The position numbers were made by a program, and so were the translations under genes. From positions 248,001 through 312,000 of the forward strand of contig JADJJI010000011.1 of NCBI GenBank assembly GCA_016706565.1: 64,000 nucleotides of DNA, in the 5' to 3' direction. Below, in pieces: positions 41,090-52,314 of the stretch. The stretch comes from Piscinibacter sp. (GTDB lineage: Bacteria; Pseudomonadota; Gammaproteobacteria; Burkholderiales; Burkholderiaceae_C). Below the pieces are notes generated by a model that was not told the DNA's origin, made no database searches, and saw nothing but the letters and a program-made list of their open reading frames with translations. Position 1 is the stretch's first letter, and every line of letters begins with the position of its first letter.

Positions 41090-41787
41090 GGGGTGTCTCC
41101 TGTGGATATGTCGCTTCCGCCGGCACGCCGCGCGGCGGCGTCCAGGTGGCGGGTCATGTGCTCGCCGGCACGCTCGCCGTGCCGTCGCATCAGCCGTTCG
41201 GCCAGATCCGCATCGCCCGCGGCGATGGCGCGGGCGATGGCCTCGTGTTCGTCCCACACCGATTCGCGCAGCGTCGAGGCCTGCAGCACGGCGCCCATCG
41301 CGCGGCGGATGTGGCTCCAGTGCAGGTGCGCGCTGCGCTGGATCAGCGGGTTGCGTGAAGCTGCGTAGACGGCGCTGTGGAAGGCGATGTCGGCGTCGAT
41401 CAGCGCATTCACGTCGCGGCCCGCCGCCGCGGCGCGGCCGCGCTCGATCAGCGCCGGGTCCAGCGGCTGCGCCTGTTGCGCCGCCAGCCGCGCCGCCAGG
41501 GCATCGAGCGCGCCGCGCACCTGGTAGACCGCATTGATGCCGGCGGCGTCCAGCGGCGCCACCTGCACGCCGCGCCCCGGGGCGTCGAGCACCAGGCCGT
41601 CCTGCTTGAGCAGTCTCAGCGCCTGCAGCACCGGCTGGCGCGACACGTCCAGCTGCTGGGCGATCTCTTCCTGTGTGATGCGCGCCAGCGGCGGCAGCGA
41701 GCCATCGCTGATGGCGTCCAGCAGCGCCTGGTAGACCCGCTCGACCAGGTCGGGTGCGGCGTGCAGCTTGACGAGGTGGGCGGCCAT
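41086..41787 (-). CDS. GntR family (FadR/FCD subgroup) transcriptional regulator
   Basis: A 233-residue regulator. The winged helix-turn-helix covers residues 10-75 (ITQEEIAQQLDVSRQPVLQALRLLKQDGLV, quoted in part: EIAQQLDVSRQPV). The all-helical FCD effector domain follows, with metal-site positions DIAFHSAVYAASRN near residue 135, and HEAIARAIAAGD and HMTRHL further on. It is first in its operon, coupled to the PhyH gene by a 4-base overlap. A perfect palindrome at 41817-41828, thirty bases before its start, is a likely autoregulatory operator. An upstream in-frame ATG at 41853 would run over this operator and is rejected. Confidence 0.92.
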   Translation of the reverse strand: MAAHLVKLHAAPDLVERVYQALLDAISDGSLPPLARITQEEIAQQLDVSRQPVLQALRLLKQDGLVLDAPGRGVQVAPLDAAGINAVYQVRGALDALAARLAAQQAQPLDPALIERGRAAAAGRDVNALIDADIAFHSAVYAASRNPLIQRSAHLHWSHIRRAMGAVLQASTLRESVWDEHEAIARAIAAGDADLAERLMRRHGERAGEHMTRHLDAAARRAGGSDISTGDTP

Positions 41788-41804
41788 GGGCACGAGGGCA
41801 ATGA

Positions 41805-43292
<1,488 letters not shown>

Positions 43293-43310
43293 CGCCGCGG
43301 TCCGGGGCGC

Positions 43311-44369
43311 TCAGCCCCGCGCGTCGAAGGCCGAGATCGCGCCGGCCACGCGCTGCAGCGGCAGGATGTCGTCGACGCCGCCCATCGCGATGGCCTCCTT
43401 GGGCATGCCGAAGACGATGCAGCTCTCCTCGTCCTGAGCGATGGTGCGGGCGCCGCGATCGTGCAGCGCCTTCATGCCGCGTGCGCCGTCGTCGCCCATG
43501 CCGGTCAGGATGATGGCCAGCACGTCGCGCCCGGCGCATTCGGCGGCGGAGCGGAACAGCACGTCCACCGATGGCTTGTGGCGGTTCACCGGCGGGCCGT
43601 CGGCCACGACGGCGAAATACTGTCCGCCGGCCTTGCGCAGTTGCATGTGGCGCCCGCCCGGCGCGATCAGCACCACGCCCCGCTCCAGCCGGTCGCCGTC
43701 CTTCGCTTCGCGCACGTTCATCGCGCACAGGCCGTCCAGCCGCTGCGCATACATCGCGGTGAATTTCTCCGGCATGTGCTGGACGATCGCGATGCCCGGG
43801 CTGTCGCCGGGCAGCTGCGTCAGCACACTCTCGATCGCTTGCGTGCCGCCGGTGGAACTGCCCAGCACGATGGGCTTGTTCATCGACAGCGCATGCAGCC
43901 CGGCGATGACCGGCCGTGCTGCCGCCTTCTGAACGGGAGCCGACGACGTGGCGCCCGAGCGGGCGCGCGGCCGGGCGCGTGCCGCGGTCTTCAGGGCCGT
44001 CACCAGCTCGCGGCGCGACTCCTCGAGGAACTGCTTGAGCCCCAGGCGCGGCTTGGCCACCACCGCCACGGCACCGGCGGCCAGGGCCTCCAGCGCCGCC
44101 TTGCTGCCGTCGGTGGTCAACGTCGAGCAGATCACCGTCGGGATCGGGTCGGTCTCCATCACCTGGCGCAGGAAGGTGAGGCCGTCCATGCCGGGCATCT
44201 CGATGTCGAGCAGCAGCACGTCGGGTCGGTTCTTCTTGATGGCCGGGCCGGCCAGCAGCGGGTTCGGTGCGCTGCCCGCCATGCGGATCTCCGGGTCGCC
44301 CTGCAGCAGGTGCTGCAGCGTCTGCCGCACCACCGCCGAGTCGTCGACCACGTACACATTGATCGTCAT
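43311..44369 (-). CDS. cheB: Chemotaxis protein-glutamate methylesterase/deamidase CheB
   Basis: Removes methyl groups from chemoreceptors. The 352-residue protein has an N-terminal receiver domain (VVDDSAVVRQ, phospho-acceptor Asp in LLLDIEMPGMDG near residue 56, conserved Lys in VVAKPRL near residue 106) and a C-terminal esterase domain. The catalytic triad is Ser in GSSTGGTQA near residue 170, His in QHMPEKFT near residue 197 and Asp in GMGDDGARG near residue 290. It is the last gene of the chemotaxis operon, nine bases after cheD. Confidence 0.96.
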   Translation of the reverse strand: MTINVYVVDDSAVVRQTLQHLLQGDPEIRMAGSAPNPLLAGPAIKKNRPDVLLLDIEMPGMDGLTFLRQVMETDPIPTVICSTLTTDGSKAALEALAAGAVAVVAKPRLGLKQFLEESRRELVTALKTAARARPRARSGATSSAPVQKAAARPVIAGLHALSMNKPIVLGSSTGGTQAIESVLTQLPGDSPGIAIVQHMPEKFTAMYAQRLDGLCAMNVREAKDGDRLERGVVLIAPGGRHMQLRKAGGQYFAVVADGPPVNRHKPSVDVLFRSAAECAGRDVLAIILTGMGDDGARGMKALHDRGARTIAQDEESCIVFGMPKEAIAMGGVDDILPLQRVAGAISAFDARG

Positions 44370-44378
44370 TCGTGTTCC

Positions 44379-44867
44379 TCAGATCGGCATGGCGGTGACC
44401 GTCGGCGCATCGCTGCCCACGGTCCAGCGCAGTCGCCGGTAAGTGTTGCCGCCGACGTCGTGCTGCAGCACGCGCACGCCCGTGGCGGCGAGCGCGTCCA
44501 GCACCCAGTCGACATTGCGCGTGCCGATCGACTGCTGCGGGTAGACCCGCGGGAACATGTTGCCCCCGCCATAGACGTAGGCCTCGCACTGCCCGGGCTG
44601 CAGCCCGCGCGCGCGCAGCCGCTGGTTCATCTGGCGCAGCGCCGCGTCGGCGTAGGTGGCATCGTCGTGGCGCCCGGCCGGCGCCGGCATGGCGTGGACG
44701 ATGTGGCACATCGCGCCCACGGTGCGCCGCGGGTCGGTCAGCACGATGGCCACGCAGGAGCCGAGCAGCGTCTCGAAGCGCTCGCCGCGCTCGCCGCACG
44801 CCACGCCGCCGGGGTGCAGCACGTGCAGCAGGTGGCCACCCGAATGTTCCTGCTCGGCCACGGTCAT
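44379..44867 (-). CDS. cheD: Chemoreceptor glutamine deamidase CheD
   Basis: Deamidates receptor glutamines. The 162-residue product has the CheD signature with the catalytic Cys in ETLLGSCVAIVL near residue 34 and the His in MCHIVHAMP near residue 50, then YGGGNMFP near residue 105 and VGGNTYRRL near residue 140. Start ATG at 44867 overlaps the cheR stop by four bases. Confidence 0.95.
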   Translation of the reverse strand: MTVAEQEHSGGHLLHVLHPGGVACGERGERFETLLGSCVAIVLTDPRRTVGAMCHIVHAMPAPAGRHDDATYADAALRQMNQRLRARGLQPGQCEAYVYGGGNMFPRVYPQQSIGTRNVDWVLDALAATGVRVLQHDVGGNTYRRLRWTVGSDAPTVTAMPI

Positions 44868-45676
44868 CCCGCGACCTTGCGGAAGGCGCCCGGCGCGAGC
44901 ACTTGCAGCGGCGTGCGGCACGGCACCCGGCCTTCGGCGGTGCCGAGGAACAGGATGCCGTCCGGCCGCAGCTGCGTCAGCACACGGTCGACCACCTCCG
45001 CCTTGGTGGGCGGGTCGAAATAGATCAGCACGTTGCGCAGGAACACCACGTCGAACGGCCCGATGTCGTCGATCGGCACGCACAAGTTGAGCTGGCCGAA
45101 GCGAACGTGCTCGCGCAGCTTCGGCTGGATCTGGCTGAGCCCTTCGGCCTCGCCTTCGCCGCGCCAGCAGTAGCGCTTCAGCCGCTCGGGAGAGACGTTG
45201 CGAAGGCGCTCCTGCGGATAGATCGCCTGGCTGGCGCTGCGCAGCACGCGGTCGCTGATGTCGGTGCCCAGGATCGACCAGTCGTCGCCGATGCGGCCTT
45301 GCGTCTGCAGGTCCGCCAGCAGCATGGCCGTGCTGTAGGCCTCGTCGCCGAATGAGCTGGCGGCGCTCCACACGCGCAGCGAGGCGGGCCGCTTGCGAGC
45401 CAGTTCCTGCTCGATCAGCGCGTAGTGCGCCGGCTCGCGGAAGAAGTAGGTCTCGTTGGTGGTCAGCAGGTCCACCGCCACCTGGAACTCGCCCTGGTCG
45501 TCGTTGCCTGCGATGAGCGCGAGGTAGTCCTCGAAGCCGTCGAAACCCAGCCGCTGCAGGCGCGGCGCCAGGCGCGAGGCGACGAGCGGCTTCTTGTGGG
45601 CGGCGAACGACAGGCCGATGGATGTATGCATCAGCTCCGCGATGGCGCGGAACGTGTTGTCGTGAAGAGCGGTCAT
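44864..45676 (-). CDS. cheR: Chemotaxis protein methyltransferase CheR
   Basis: Methylates receptor glutamates using S-adenosylmethionine. The 270-residue protein has the N-terminal helical domain ending at TTNETYFFREPAHY near residue 70. The SAM-binding domain carries RVWSAASSFGDEAYSTAML near residue 100 (usually SAGCSTGEE, here with Ser-Phe-Gly), LGTDISDRVL near residue 133 and VVFLRNVLIYFD near residue 210. The ATG at 45676 is chosen; the frame is open further left but would run into cheW. Confidence 0.95.
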   Translation of the reverse strand: MTALHDNTFRAIAELMHTSIGLSFAAHKKPLVASRLAPRLQRLGFDGFEDYLALIAGNDDQGEFQVAVDLLTTNETYFFREPAHYALIEQELARKRPASLRVWSAASSFGDEAYSTAMLLADLQTQGRIGDDWSILGTDISDRVLRSASQAIYPQERLRNVSPERLKRYCWRGEGEAEGLSQIQPKLREHVRFGQLNLCVPIDDIGPFDVVFLRNVLIYFDPPTKAEVVDRVLTQLRPDGILFLGTAEGRVPCRTPLQVLAPGAFRKVAG

Positions 45677-45695
45677 GGCTTGCGCGTCGTGCCCT

Positions 45696-46186
45696 TCATG
45701 CCGCCAGCGCCTCCTGCGAGGCCTCGCACAGGTTGGCCATCTCGTCGACGTCGAAGGCGCGGTCGGGCTCGAGGATGATGACGAAGCGGTCGCCGCGCTT
45801 GCCCATGGCGCGGATGAAGTCGCGGCGCACGGAGGTGCCGAAGTTCGGCGGCGGCTCGATGGCATCGGCGGCGATGTCGACGACCTCGCTGACCGCATCC
45901 ACCATCAGGCCGAGCTCGACGCGCTCGCCCTCGCGCATGGCGTCGAAGATGACCATGCAGGTCTTCTTGCCGACCTCGCGGCCGGGCGGCCAAAGCGGGC
46001 CTGCAGGTCGATCACCGGCACCACCGAGCCGCGCAGGTTGATGACGCCGCGCACGAAGCCCGGCATCAGCGGCACGGTGGTCATCGGGCCGTACTGGATG
46101 ATCTCGCGCACGCTGCGGATGTCCATGGCGAACACCTCGGCCGCGAGGTGGAAGGTCAGGTACTGGGCGTTGTGTTCCTGCTGCAT
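45696..46186 (-). CDS. cheW: Chemotaxis coupling protein CheW, one frameshift in this sequence
   Basis: The adaptor that links receptors to CheA. The N-terminal part (MQQEHNAQYLTFHLAAEVFA to VINLRGSVVPVIDLQARFGRP) and the C-terminal part (MVIFDAMREGERVELGLMVDAV to the end) lie in different frames. Adding one C to the CC pair at about 45980-45981 restores PAREVGKKTCMVIFD, so one G/C base is missing in the sequence. Corrected length is 163 residues, normal for CheW. The start at 46186 has GAGGAGCC upstream. I treat the break as a sequencing error because the rest is perfectly conserved. Confidence 0.88.
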
Positions 46187-46196
46187 GGCAGGCTCC

Positions 46197-48270
46197 TCAG
46201 TACGGGCGGAAGTTGCCGTGCGTGCCGGTGGCCGCCATCCTGGGCTGCGCAGCGGAGCTTGCCCGGCCGGAGCCGGCACGCATGGGCGAATTCGGCGCCC
46301 TGCGTTCCGAGGGGGCTGCCGGTTCGCCGCGCGAGCCGCGCACCGCGCCGGCATCGAAGAACGCCACCGACTGCTGCAGCTGCTCGGCCTGGCCGGACAG
46401 CTCCTCGGACGTGGCGGCCAGCTCTTCGGAGGCCGATGCGTTCTGCTGCGTCGCCTTGCTCAGCTGCGACATGGCGCCGCCAATCTGCGTGACCGACTGG
46501 CTCTGCTCGGCCGACGCGGCGGCGATCTCCTGCACCAGCTCGCTGGTCTTGTTGATCGAGGGCACCATCTCGTCGAGCAGCTTGCCGGCGCGCTCGGCCA
46601 GGTTCACCGAGCCGCTGGCCAGCTCGCCGATCTCCTGCGCGGCGACCTGGCTGCGCTCGGCGAGCTTGCGCACTTCGGCCGCCACCACCGCGAAGCCCTT
46701 GCCGTGCTCGCCGGCCCGCGCCGCCTCGATGGCCGCGTTCAGCGCCAGCAGGTTGGTCTGGTAGGCGATGTCGTCGACGATGCTGATCTTCGCGGCGATC
46801 TGCTTCATCGCGGTCACCGTCTGGCTGACCGCCTGGCCGCCTTCGCCGGCTTCCTTGCTGGCCTTGGTGGCCATGCCGTCGGTGACCTTGGCGTTGTCGC
46901 TGTTCTGGGTGATCGAGGCCGACATCACGTCGATGGACGCAGTGGTCTCTTCCACCGAGCTGGCCTGCTCGCTGGCCGCCTGCGACAGCGACTGCGCGGT
47001 GGCGCTGACCTGGTTGGCCGCGCCGGTCAGCGCGTCGGCGGCGGCGCGCACCTCCTCGATGAGGCCGGCCAGTTTCTCGCAGCTCGAGTTGGCATCCTGC
47101 TTGACCTGGTCGAAGGTGCCCTCGTGCGTCGCGGGTGATGCGCTGGGTCAGGTCGCCGTTGGCCAGCGCGGAGAACACGCGGCCGACGTCCTCGATGATG
47201 CCGGCGAGCGCCTCGCTGGTCGCGTTGGCGTCGCTGCGAACCTGGCCGAAGGTGCCGGCGTAGTCGCGCGTGATGCGCTGGGTCAGGTCGCCCTCGGCGA
47301 GCGCGCCGAAGACCCGGCCGACGTCGGCGAAGATGACCGAGCTGGTTTCCAGCAGCTCGTTGACGCCGGAGCACAGCTCGGCGATCGGCCCGGACTTGCC
47401 CTCCATCGGGATGCGCTGCGCCAGGTCGCCGGCCATGGCGGCCGTGGTGACTGCCTGGGCCTGTTCGACGGCCTCGCGCAGCATGCTGGCGGCACCACCT
47501 CGGCCGTCACGTCGGTGGCGATCTTGACGAACTTGACGACGCGGCCCATCTCGTCCTTCACCGGCGCGTACACGGCCTGGATCCACACCTCCTGGCCGCC
47601 CTTGGCGACGCGCCGGAAGGTGCTGTTGGTAGCCCAGCACCTGCTGGAAGTTGCGGTTGGCGGTGAGCACATGGCCGCCCAGGTCGAACTCGATGTAGGC
47701 ATAGCTGGTGTCGATCGCGCCCAGGATGCCGCGCGCGTTCTGGCGCTCCAGCTCGGCTTCGGTGATGTCGTAGCGCACGCCCAGGTACTTCATCGGCTTG
47801 CCGTTCTCGCCCAGGATGGGGGCGATCACCGCGTCCACGTAGTAGGGCGTGCCGTCCTTGGCGCGGTTCTTCACCACGCCGCGGAAGAGTCGCCGCGGCC
47901 GATGGTCGACCACATCTGCTTGAACACCTCCTTGGGCATGTCCGGGTGGCGGGTGGTGTTGTGCGGCTGACCCAGCAGTTCCTTGCGGCTGTATTTCGAG
48001 ACCTCGACGAACTTGTCGTTGATCGACAGGATGTCGCCCTTCTTGTCGGCCTCGGACACGATGCTCGTGAGGTTCATGATGTCGGTGCGCACCTTGAGCT
48101 CGCCCTCCACCTCGTCCAGGCGGGCCTTGACCTGCGCGAGCGTGGACGGCACATCGGCGCGCTCGCGCTCCAGCGCGCGCGCTCGGTCTCGTTCGCGGCG
48201 CGTTCGCTTCAGCCGGGCCGGCGCCCGGGCCGGTTGGTTGGCAGTTCAGCACCTGCGACAGGCGGGCCAT
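46197..48270 (-). CDS. Soluble methyl-accepting chemotaxis protein with two PAS domains, several frameshifts in this sequence
   Basis: A cytoplasmic receptor of about 690 residues, read by joining frames. It starts MARLSQVLN at 48270, then a coiled coil with [15 protein letters not shown], an Aer-like PAS ([32 protein letters not shown]), a second PAS ([24 protein letters not shown] in part), HAMP-like repeats with GDLTQRIT twice, and the signalling hairpin tip ([35 protein letters not shown], quoted in part). No membrane segment is seen. Frame changes occur near 48220, 48175, 47890, 47630, 47495 and 47130. It ends GTHGNFRPY, without a CheR-tethering pentapeptide. Located between cheA and cheW. 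Confidence 0.82.
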
Positions 48271-50325
48271 GAGGAGCAGGGCTGGTTTGGCCTTGCGGTC
48301 TTGGGTGGGTTGTGGTGCACGCGGCTGGAGGGTTCGGCGGCCAGCTGGTTCAGGGAGGCAACGTCGAAGATCAGGGCGACCTCGCCGCTGCCGAGGATCG
48401 ACGAGCCGGAGATGCCGCGCAGGCTGCGGAACATGCGGCCCAGCGGCTTGATGACGGTCTGGTGCTGGCCGAGCAGCATGTCGACCACCACGCCGTAGCG
48501 CTGCGCCCGCCTGGATGACCACCACGCTGCCGCGCTCGGGCGGCGGTGCGTCCAGTGCGTACAGGGTGCGCAGGCTGACCACCGGCAGCACCTGGCCACG
48601 CAACTCGACCACGCTGCGCCCGCGCGCATCCAGCGCGGTGGCGGTGGGCGGGCCTCGATCACCTCGACCACCGCATCGAGCGGGAAGATGAACTTCGAGC
48701 TGCCCACGCCGACCAGGAAGCCGTCGATGATGGCCAGCGTCAGCGGCAGCCGGATGTCGATGCTGCTGCCCTGGCCTTCGGTGCTGTGCACCGTCACCGT
48801 GCCGCGCAGCGCCTCGATGTTGCGACGCACCACGTCCATGCCCACGCCGCGGCCCGACAGGTTGGTCACCGTCTCGGCGGTGGAGAAGCCGGGCGCGAAG
48901 ATCAGCTTGAAGATCTCGGCATCGGGCGGCATCACACCCCGCTCGACCAGGCCGCGCTCCCAGGCGCGCTGCAGCACCCTGTCGCGCTGGATGCCGCGGC
49001 CGTCGTCGATGATGCGGATCAGGATGCTGCCGGACTCGTGGCAGGCCGACAAGGTCAGCCGGCCTTGTGCCGGCTTGCCGGCGGCCAGCCGCTCGGCCGG
49101 CGGCTCCAGGCCATGGTCCAGGCCGTTGCGCACCAGGTGCATCAGCGGGTCGGCGATGCGCTCGACCACCGACTTGTCCAGCTCGGTGTCGGCGCCCGTG
49201 ATCTCCAGCGCCACGTCCTTGCCCAGGTCGGCCGCGGTGTCGCGCACCACGCGCCGGAAGCGCGAGAAGGTCTCACCGATGGGCACCATGCGCAGCTTCA
49301 GCGTGCCGTTGCGGATTTCCTCGATCAGCCGGCCGATCTGGGTGTTGGCCTCGATCAGCGCGCCCTGGCGGGTCTGGCGGGCGAGCAGCGAGGCGCCGGC
49401 ACCGGCGATCACCAGTTCGCCCAGCAGGTTGATCACCGCGTCCAGCCGGTCGGCCTGCACGCGGATGAAGCGGTTCCCGTCGGGCGCGTGCCGGGGCCGC
49501 ATCGCGGCTCTTCGGCGGCTTGCCGGGCGCGGCCTCGACGGGCCGCGAGATCACGTCGCCGGCCTGCGGCAGATCGGCCGCGGGCTGCGGCGCGGCGCCG
49601 ACGATCTGCAGCGTCGCAGTCGTCGCGCACGAAGCTGAATGCGGCCTCGATCGCATGGCGCGGCTTGTCGGCGTGCAATTCGAAGGCGAAGCCGAGGTGG
49701 CATTGCTCCGGGTCCAGCGTCCAGCGCAGGCACCGAGGCGGTGTCGCACTCGGATCGCGGCCATGCTGCCCAGCTGCGCCAGCGTAGCTCAGGATCGCCA
49801 GCGGGTCCATGCCGTTGCGGGAAGGTGTCTGCGCCGAATCGCACCGAGATTCGCCAGCGCTGGCCCCGTCCGGCGCCGGTGCGGCGGCGACGGGCGTGGC
49901 GGGTGTGGGCCGTGCCGGCGCCTGTGCGCCGAGCCGTGCAACCAGCGCAGCGCGCGTGGCTTCGCCTTGCGCGTCGTCGCTGCCATTGCCGCTGGCCGGG
50001 GCCACCAGCAGGCGGATCTGGTCGTTGCTCTGCAGCAGCAGGGTCGAGAGGTCGGGCGTCAGCGCGATCTCGCCTTCGCGCAGGCGATCGAGCAGCGTCT
50101 CCACATGATGGGTGAAGGCCACCACCGCATCCAGCCCGAAGATGCCGGCCGAGCCCTTGACGGTGTGTGGCGCAGCGGAACAGCGAGTCGAGCAACTCGC
50201 GATCGTCGGGCGCGTCTTCCAGCTGCAGCAGCAGCTGCTCGATCGAGGCGATCTGCTCCTGGGCCTCGCTGATGAAGGCGGGCAGCGCCTCGGCGATGAA
50301 GCTGAGGTCTTGTTCGGCGGCTCAT
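48246..50325 (-). CDS. cheA: Chemotaxis sensor histidine kinase CheA, several frameshifts in this sequence
   Basis: The central kinase, about 690 residues after joining frames. It starts ATG at 50325 overlapping the STAS gene stop. The Hpt domain carries the phospho-acceptor His in HTVKGSAGIFGLDA (near 50160). A linker with a CheA/CheZ-like HADKPRHAIEAAFSFVRDD segment follows (49640-49710). The dimer and kinase part is one long clean frame from 49502: RFIRVQADRLDAVINLLGELV, the N-box MHLVRNGLDHGLEPP, the G1 box IIDDGRGIQRD and GRGVGMDVV. The CheW-like C-terminal domain covers about 48250-48700. Frame breaks are near 50318, 50168, 49770, 49630, 49500, 48650 and 48510. Start and end are well supported, the internal joins less so. 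Confidence 0.82.
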
Positions 50326-50617
50326 GCGCTGGCTCCCGCGGGCAGCCCCGTCTTCGAGCAGGCCCGCCAGCCCAGGACGCTGGCAGGCGCCTGCAGCGCA
50401 GGGCTGGGGCCTTGAGCTGCAGGGCGGTGCTGGCGGCCAGGGCCTGGGCCAGCGCCACCAGCAGCTGCACGCCGGCGGCGTCGACCTCGTCACGCCGCTG
50501 GCGTCGACCTGGCAGAGGCTCGGCAGCGTCGGCCGCAAGCCAGGCAAGCCACTGCGGGCGCGTTTCGCCCACGGTGTAGATGGTCAGTTCGGCCGGCAGG
50601 GCCAGGACGGAAGGCAT
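50322..50617 (-). CDS. STAS-domain protein, frameshifted in this sequence
   Basis: A small anti-sigma-antagonist-like protein of about 98 residues. It begins MPSVLALPAELTIYTVGETRP and has the STAS core SLCQVDASGV-DEVDAAGVQLLVALAQALA, where the conserved Asp-x-x-Gly loop normally carries the phosphorylatable Ser (here DAAG). The two halves are in different frames around 50490-50510 and again near the end, where the frame PAGASA-stop overlaps the cheA start. Such lone STAS genes occur in several beta- and gammaproteobacterial chemotaxis operons between cheY and cheA. Confidence 0.75.
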
Positions 50618-50625
50618 GCGCGCTC

Positions 50626-50996
50626 CTAAGGCAGGATCAGCTTGGACACCGCATCCAGCAACTGCGGCGGATTGAAGGGCTTGAGGATCCAGGCCTTGGC
50701 GCCGGCGGCGCGGCCTTGTTCCTTCTTGGCGTCCTGCCCTTCGGTGGTCAGCATGATCACCGGCGCGAACTTGTGGCGCGGGTGCTGCTTCACCTGGTCA
50801 CGAAGGTGATGCCGTCCATGTTCGGCATGTTCAGGTCGCTGACGATCAGGTTCACCTTGGCGGCCTTGTCCAGCTCTGCCAGTGCCTGGCGGCCGTCGCC
50901 GGCTTCCAGCACCTCGTAGCCAGCGCGGGCGAGGGACAGCTTCACGACGGTGCGCAGCGAACTGGAGTCGTCGACGATCAGAATGGTTTTGGCCAT
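50626..50996 (-). CDS. cheY: Chemotaxis response regulator CheY, one frameshift in this sequence
   Basis: A single receiver domain of 123 residues after correction. The acidic pocket is VDDSSSLR near residue 8, the phospho-acceptor Asp is in NLIVSDLNMPNMDG near residue 52, and the conserved Thr and Lys are in APVIMLTTEG and AKAWILKPFNPPQ. One C is missing in the CC at 50796-50797: adding it turns FVTR-stop into FVTQVKQHPRHKFAPV. It precedes the STAS gene in the operon. Confidence 0.88.
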
Positions 50997-51009
50997 GACA
51001 GCGCCTGGT

Positions 51010-52097
51010 TCAGAAGAAGGTGGTTCCGGCCGAGGCGGGCGCTCGCCGAGGCCTGCGTGTCCCGGGGCTGGCGATCGCGCGTTGCTCGGCGGTCGTGCAG
51101 CCGGCGCTGAGCAGTTCTTGCCATTCGCCGGGGTCGGGTGCCTGCCCGTCGGCCATGGCGGTCTGCAGGCGCTGCGTGGCGCTGTGGATGGAGGCGCCGA
51201 CCTGATCCAGGATCTGGCTGACGCGGTCCTGGAACTGGAACGCGATCATCAGCTGCTCGACCTGCGAGCGAACCGCTTCGCCGCGGGCACAGGGCTGCTC
51301 CGCGCGTTCGTTGAGCTGGGTCACGGCGCCGTCGACATCGGCGATGACCGCGCGGATGGTGTCTTCGAGTGGCGGATCTCGGCGCTGTCGTGCTGGGCGT
51401 GCTCGTCGGCCTGGCGCAGCGCGCCGCGCATCCGGTCGCCGAAGCCGTTGACCTGCTCGCTGATGCGCTGGCCGGTCTCGCCCGATGCGCTGGACAGGCG
51501 GCGCACCTCGCTGGCCACCACTGCAAAGCCGCGGCCCGATGCACCGGCGCGGGCGGCCTCGATGGCGGCGTTGATCGACAGCAGGTTGGTCTGGCGCGCC
51601 AGCTTGCCCACGTCCTCGGCCATGTCGCCCAGGCTGGCCGAGGCGCCGGAGAGTTCGCGCACCGAGCCGAGCACCTGCTCTCGCGAGCGAACCGACTGCT
51701 CCAGCGATTGCAGCAGGCCGAGCAGGCGTTGTTCGCACTGCGCGAGCACCGCAGCGCGCTCGTCGAGTTCGGCGTGGCTGGTCGCCGAGGCCGAAGGCGG
51801 CGAAATGATCAGGTCGAGCTCGGACAGGATTGCCGAGAAGCCTTCCAGAAGGTGCGTGGTGGCCTCGCGCATCTGCGCCTGCGCGGTGCCGATGTGCGTG
51901 GTCCAGGTCTGTGCCGCTTCGGCCAGGCGGTGGCCGAACTCGGCGCTGGCTGGGCTGGCGCCGCGGGACGGCGCCGACGCCTTGCCGTTGAGGAAGGCCA
52001 GGGCACGGGTGAGCCATGGCGACCGGCGTGCCGGCATCACGAGCGCAGGCCCGTCGTGGGCGACGCTGCCGGCGGCACTGTTCGAAGTGGTGGACAT
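51010..52097 (-). CDS. Soluble methyl-accepting chemotaxis protein (signalling domain only), one frameshift
   Basis: The first gene of the chemotaxis operon, about 362 residues after correction. It starts [12 protein letters not shown], contains no membrane segment or sensor domain, and carries the receptor hairpin ([40 protein letters not shown] in part). The tail after about 51370 lies in another frame: [21 protein letters not shown] and [17 protein letters not shown]; one base is missing near 51370. A CheZ-like FQDRVSQIL pattern in the tail hints at a contact with CheY. It may act as a structural or cytoplasmic receptor for the array. Confidence 0.8.
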
Positions 52098-52232
52098 GTC
52101 GTGAGGTGGTTGCGGGCAGCGCAGCGCAGTGCGATCCCTCACCTCAATGTCGGCAATCCTCGATCAGGCATTAGGGCTGTAAGGGCCACAAATGACACGC
52201 AAACTGAAAAAGTCGGCAGAAATATGACCGTC

Positions 52233-52261
52233 GACTGTCACTACACTCACTAATGACAGTC
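52233..52261. promoter_or_regulatory. 8-bp inverted repeat upstream of the chemotaxis operon
   Basis: GACTGTCA at 52233-52240 and TGACAGTC at 52254-52261 form an exact inverted repeat with a 13-base loop. It sits between the chemotaxis operon start (52097) and the end of the chalcone-isomerase-like gene (52315), both on the minus strand. It may be an operator of the former or a weak terminator of the latter; no T-run supports termination. Confidence 0.35.
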
Positions 52262-52314
52262 CTCGTGGCCATCTAGACCCGTTCCTCCCGCGGCGGAAGA
52301 TCCCGCGGCCGCGA

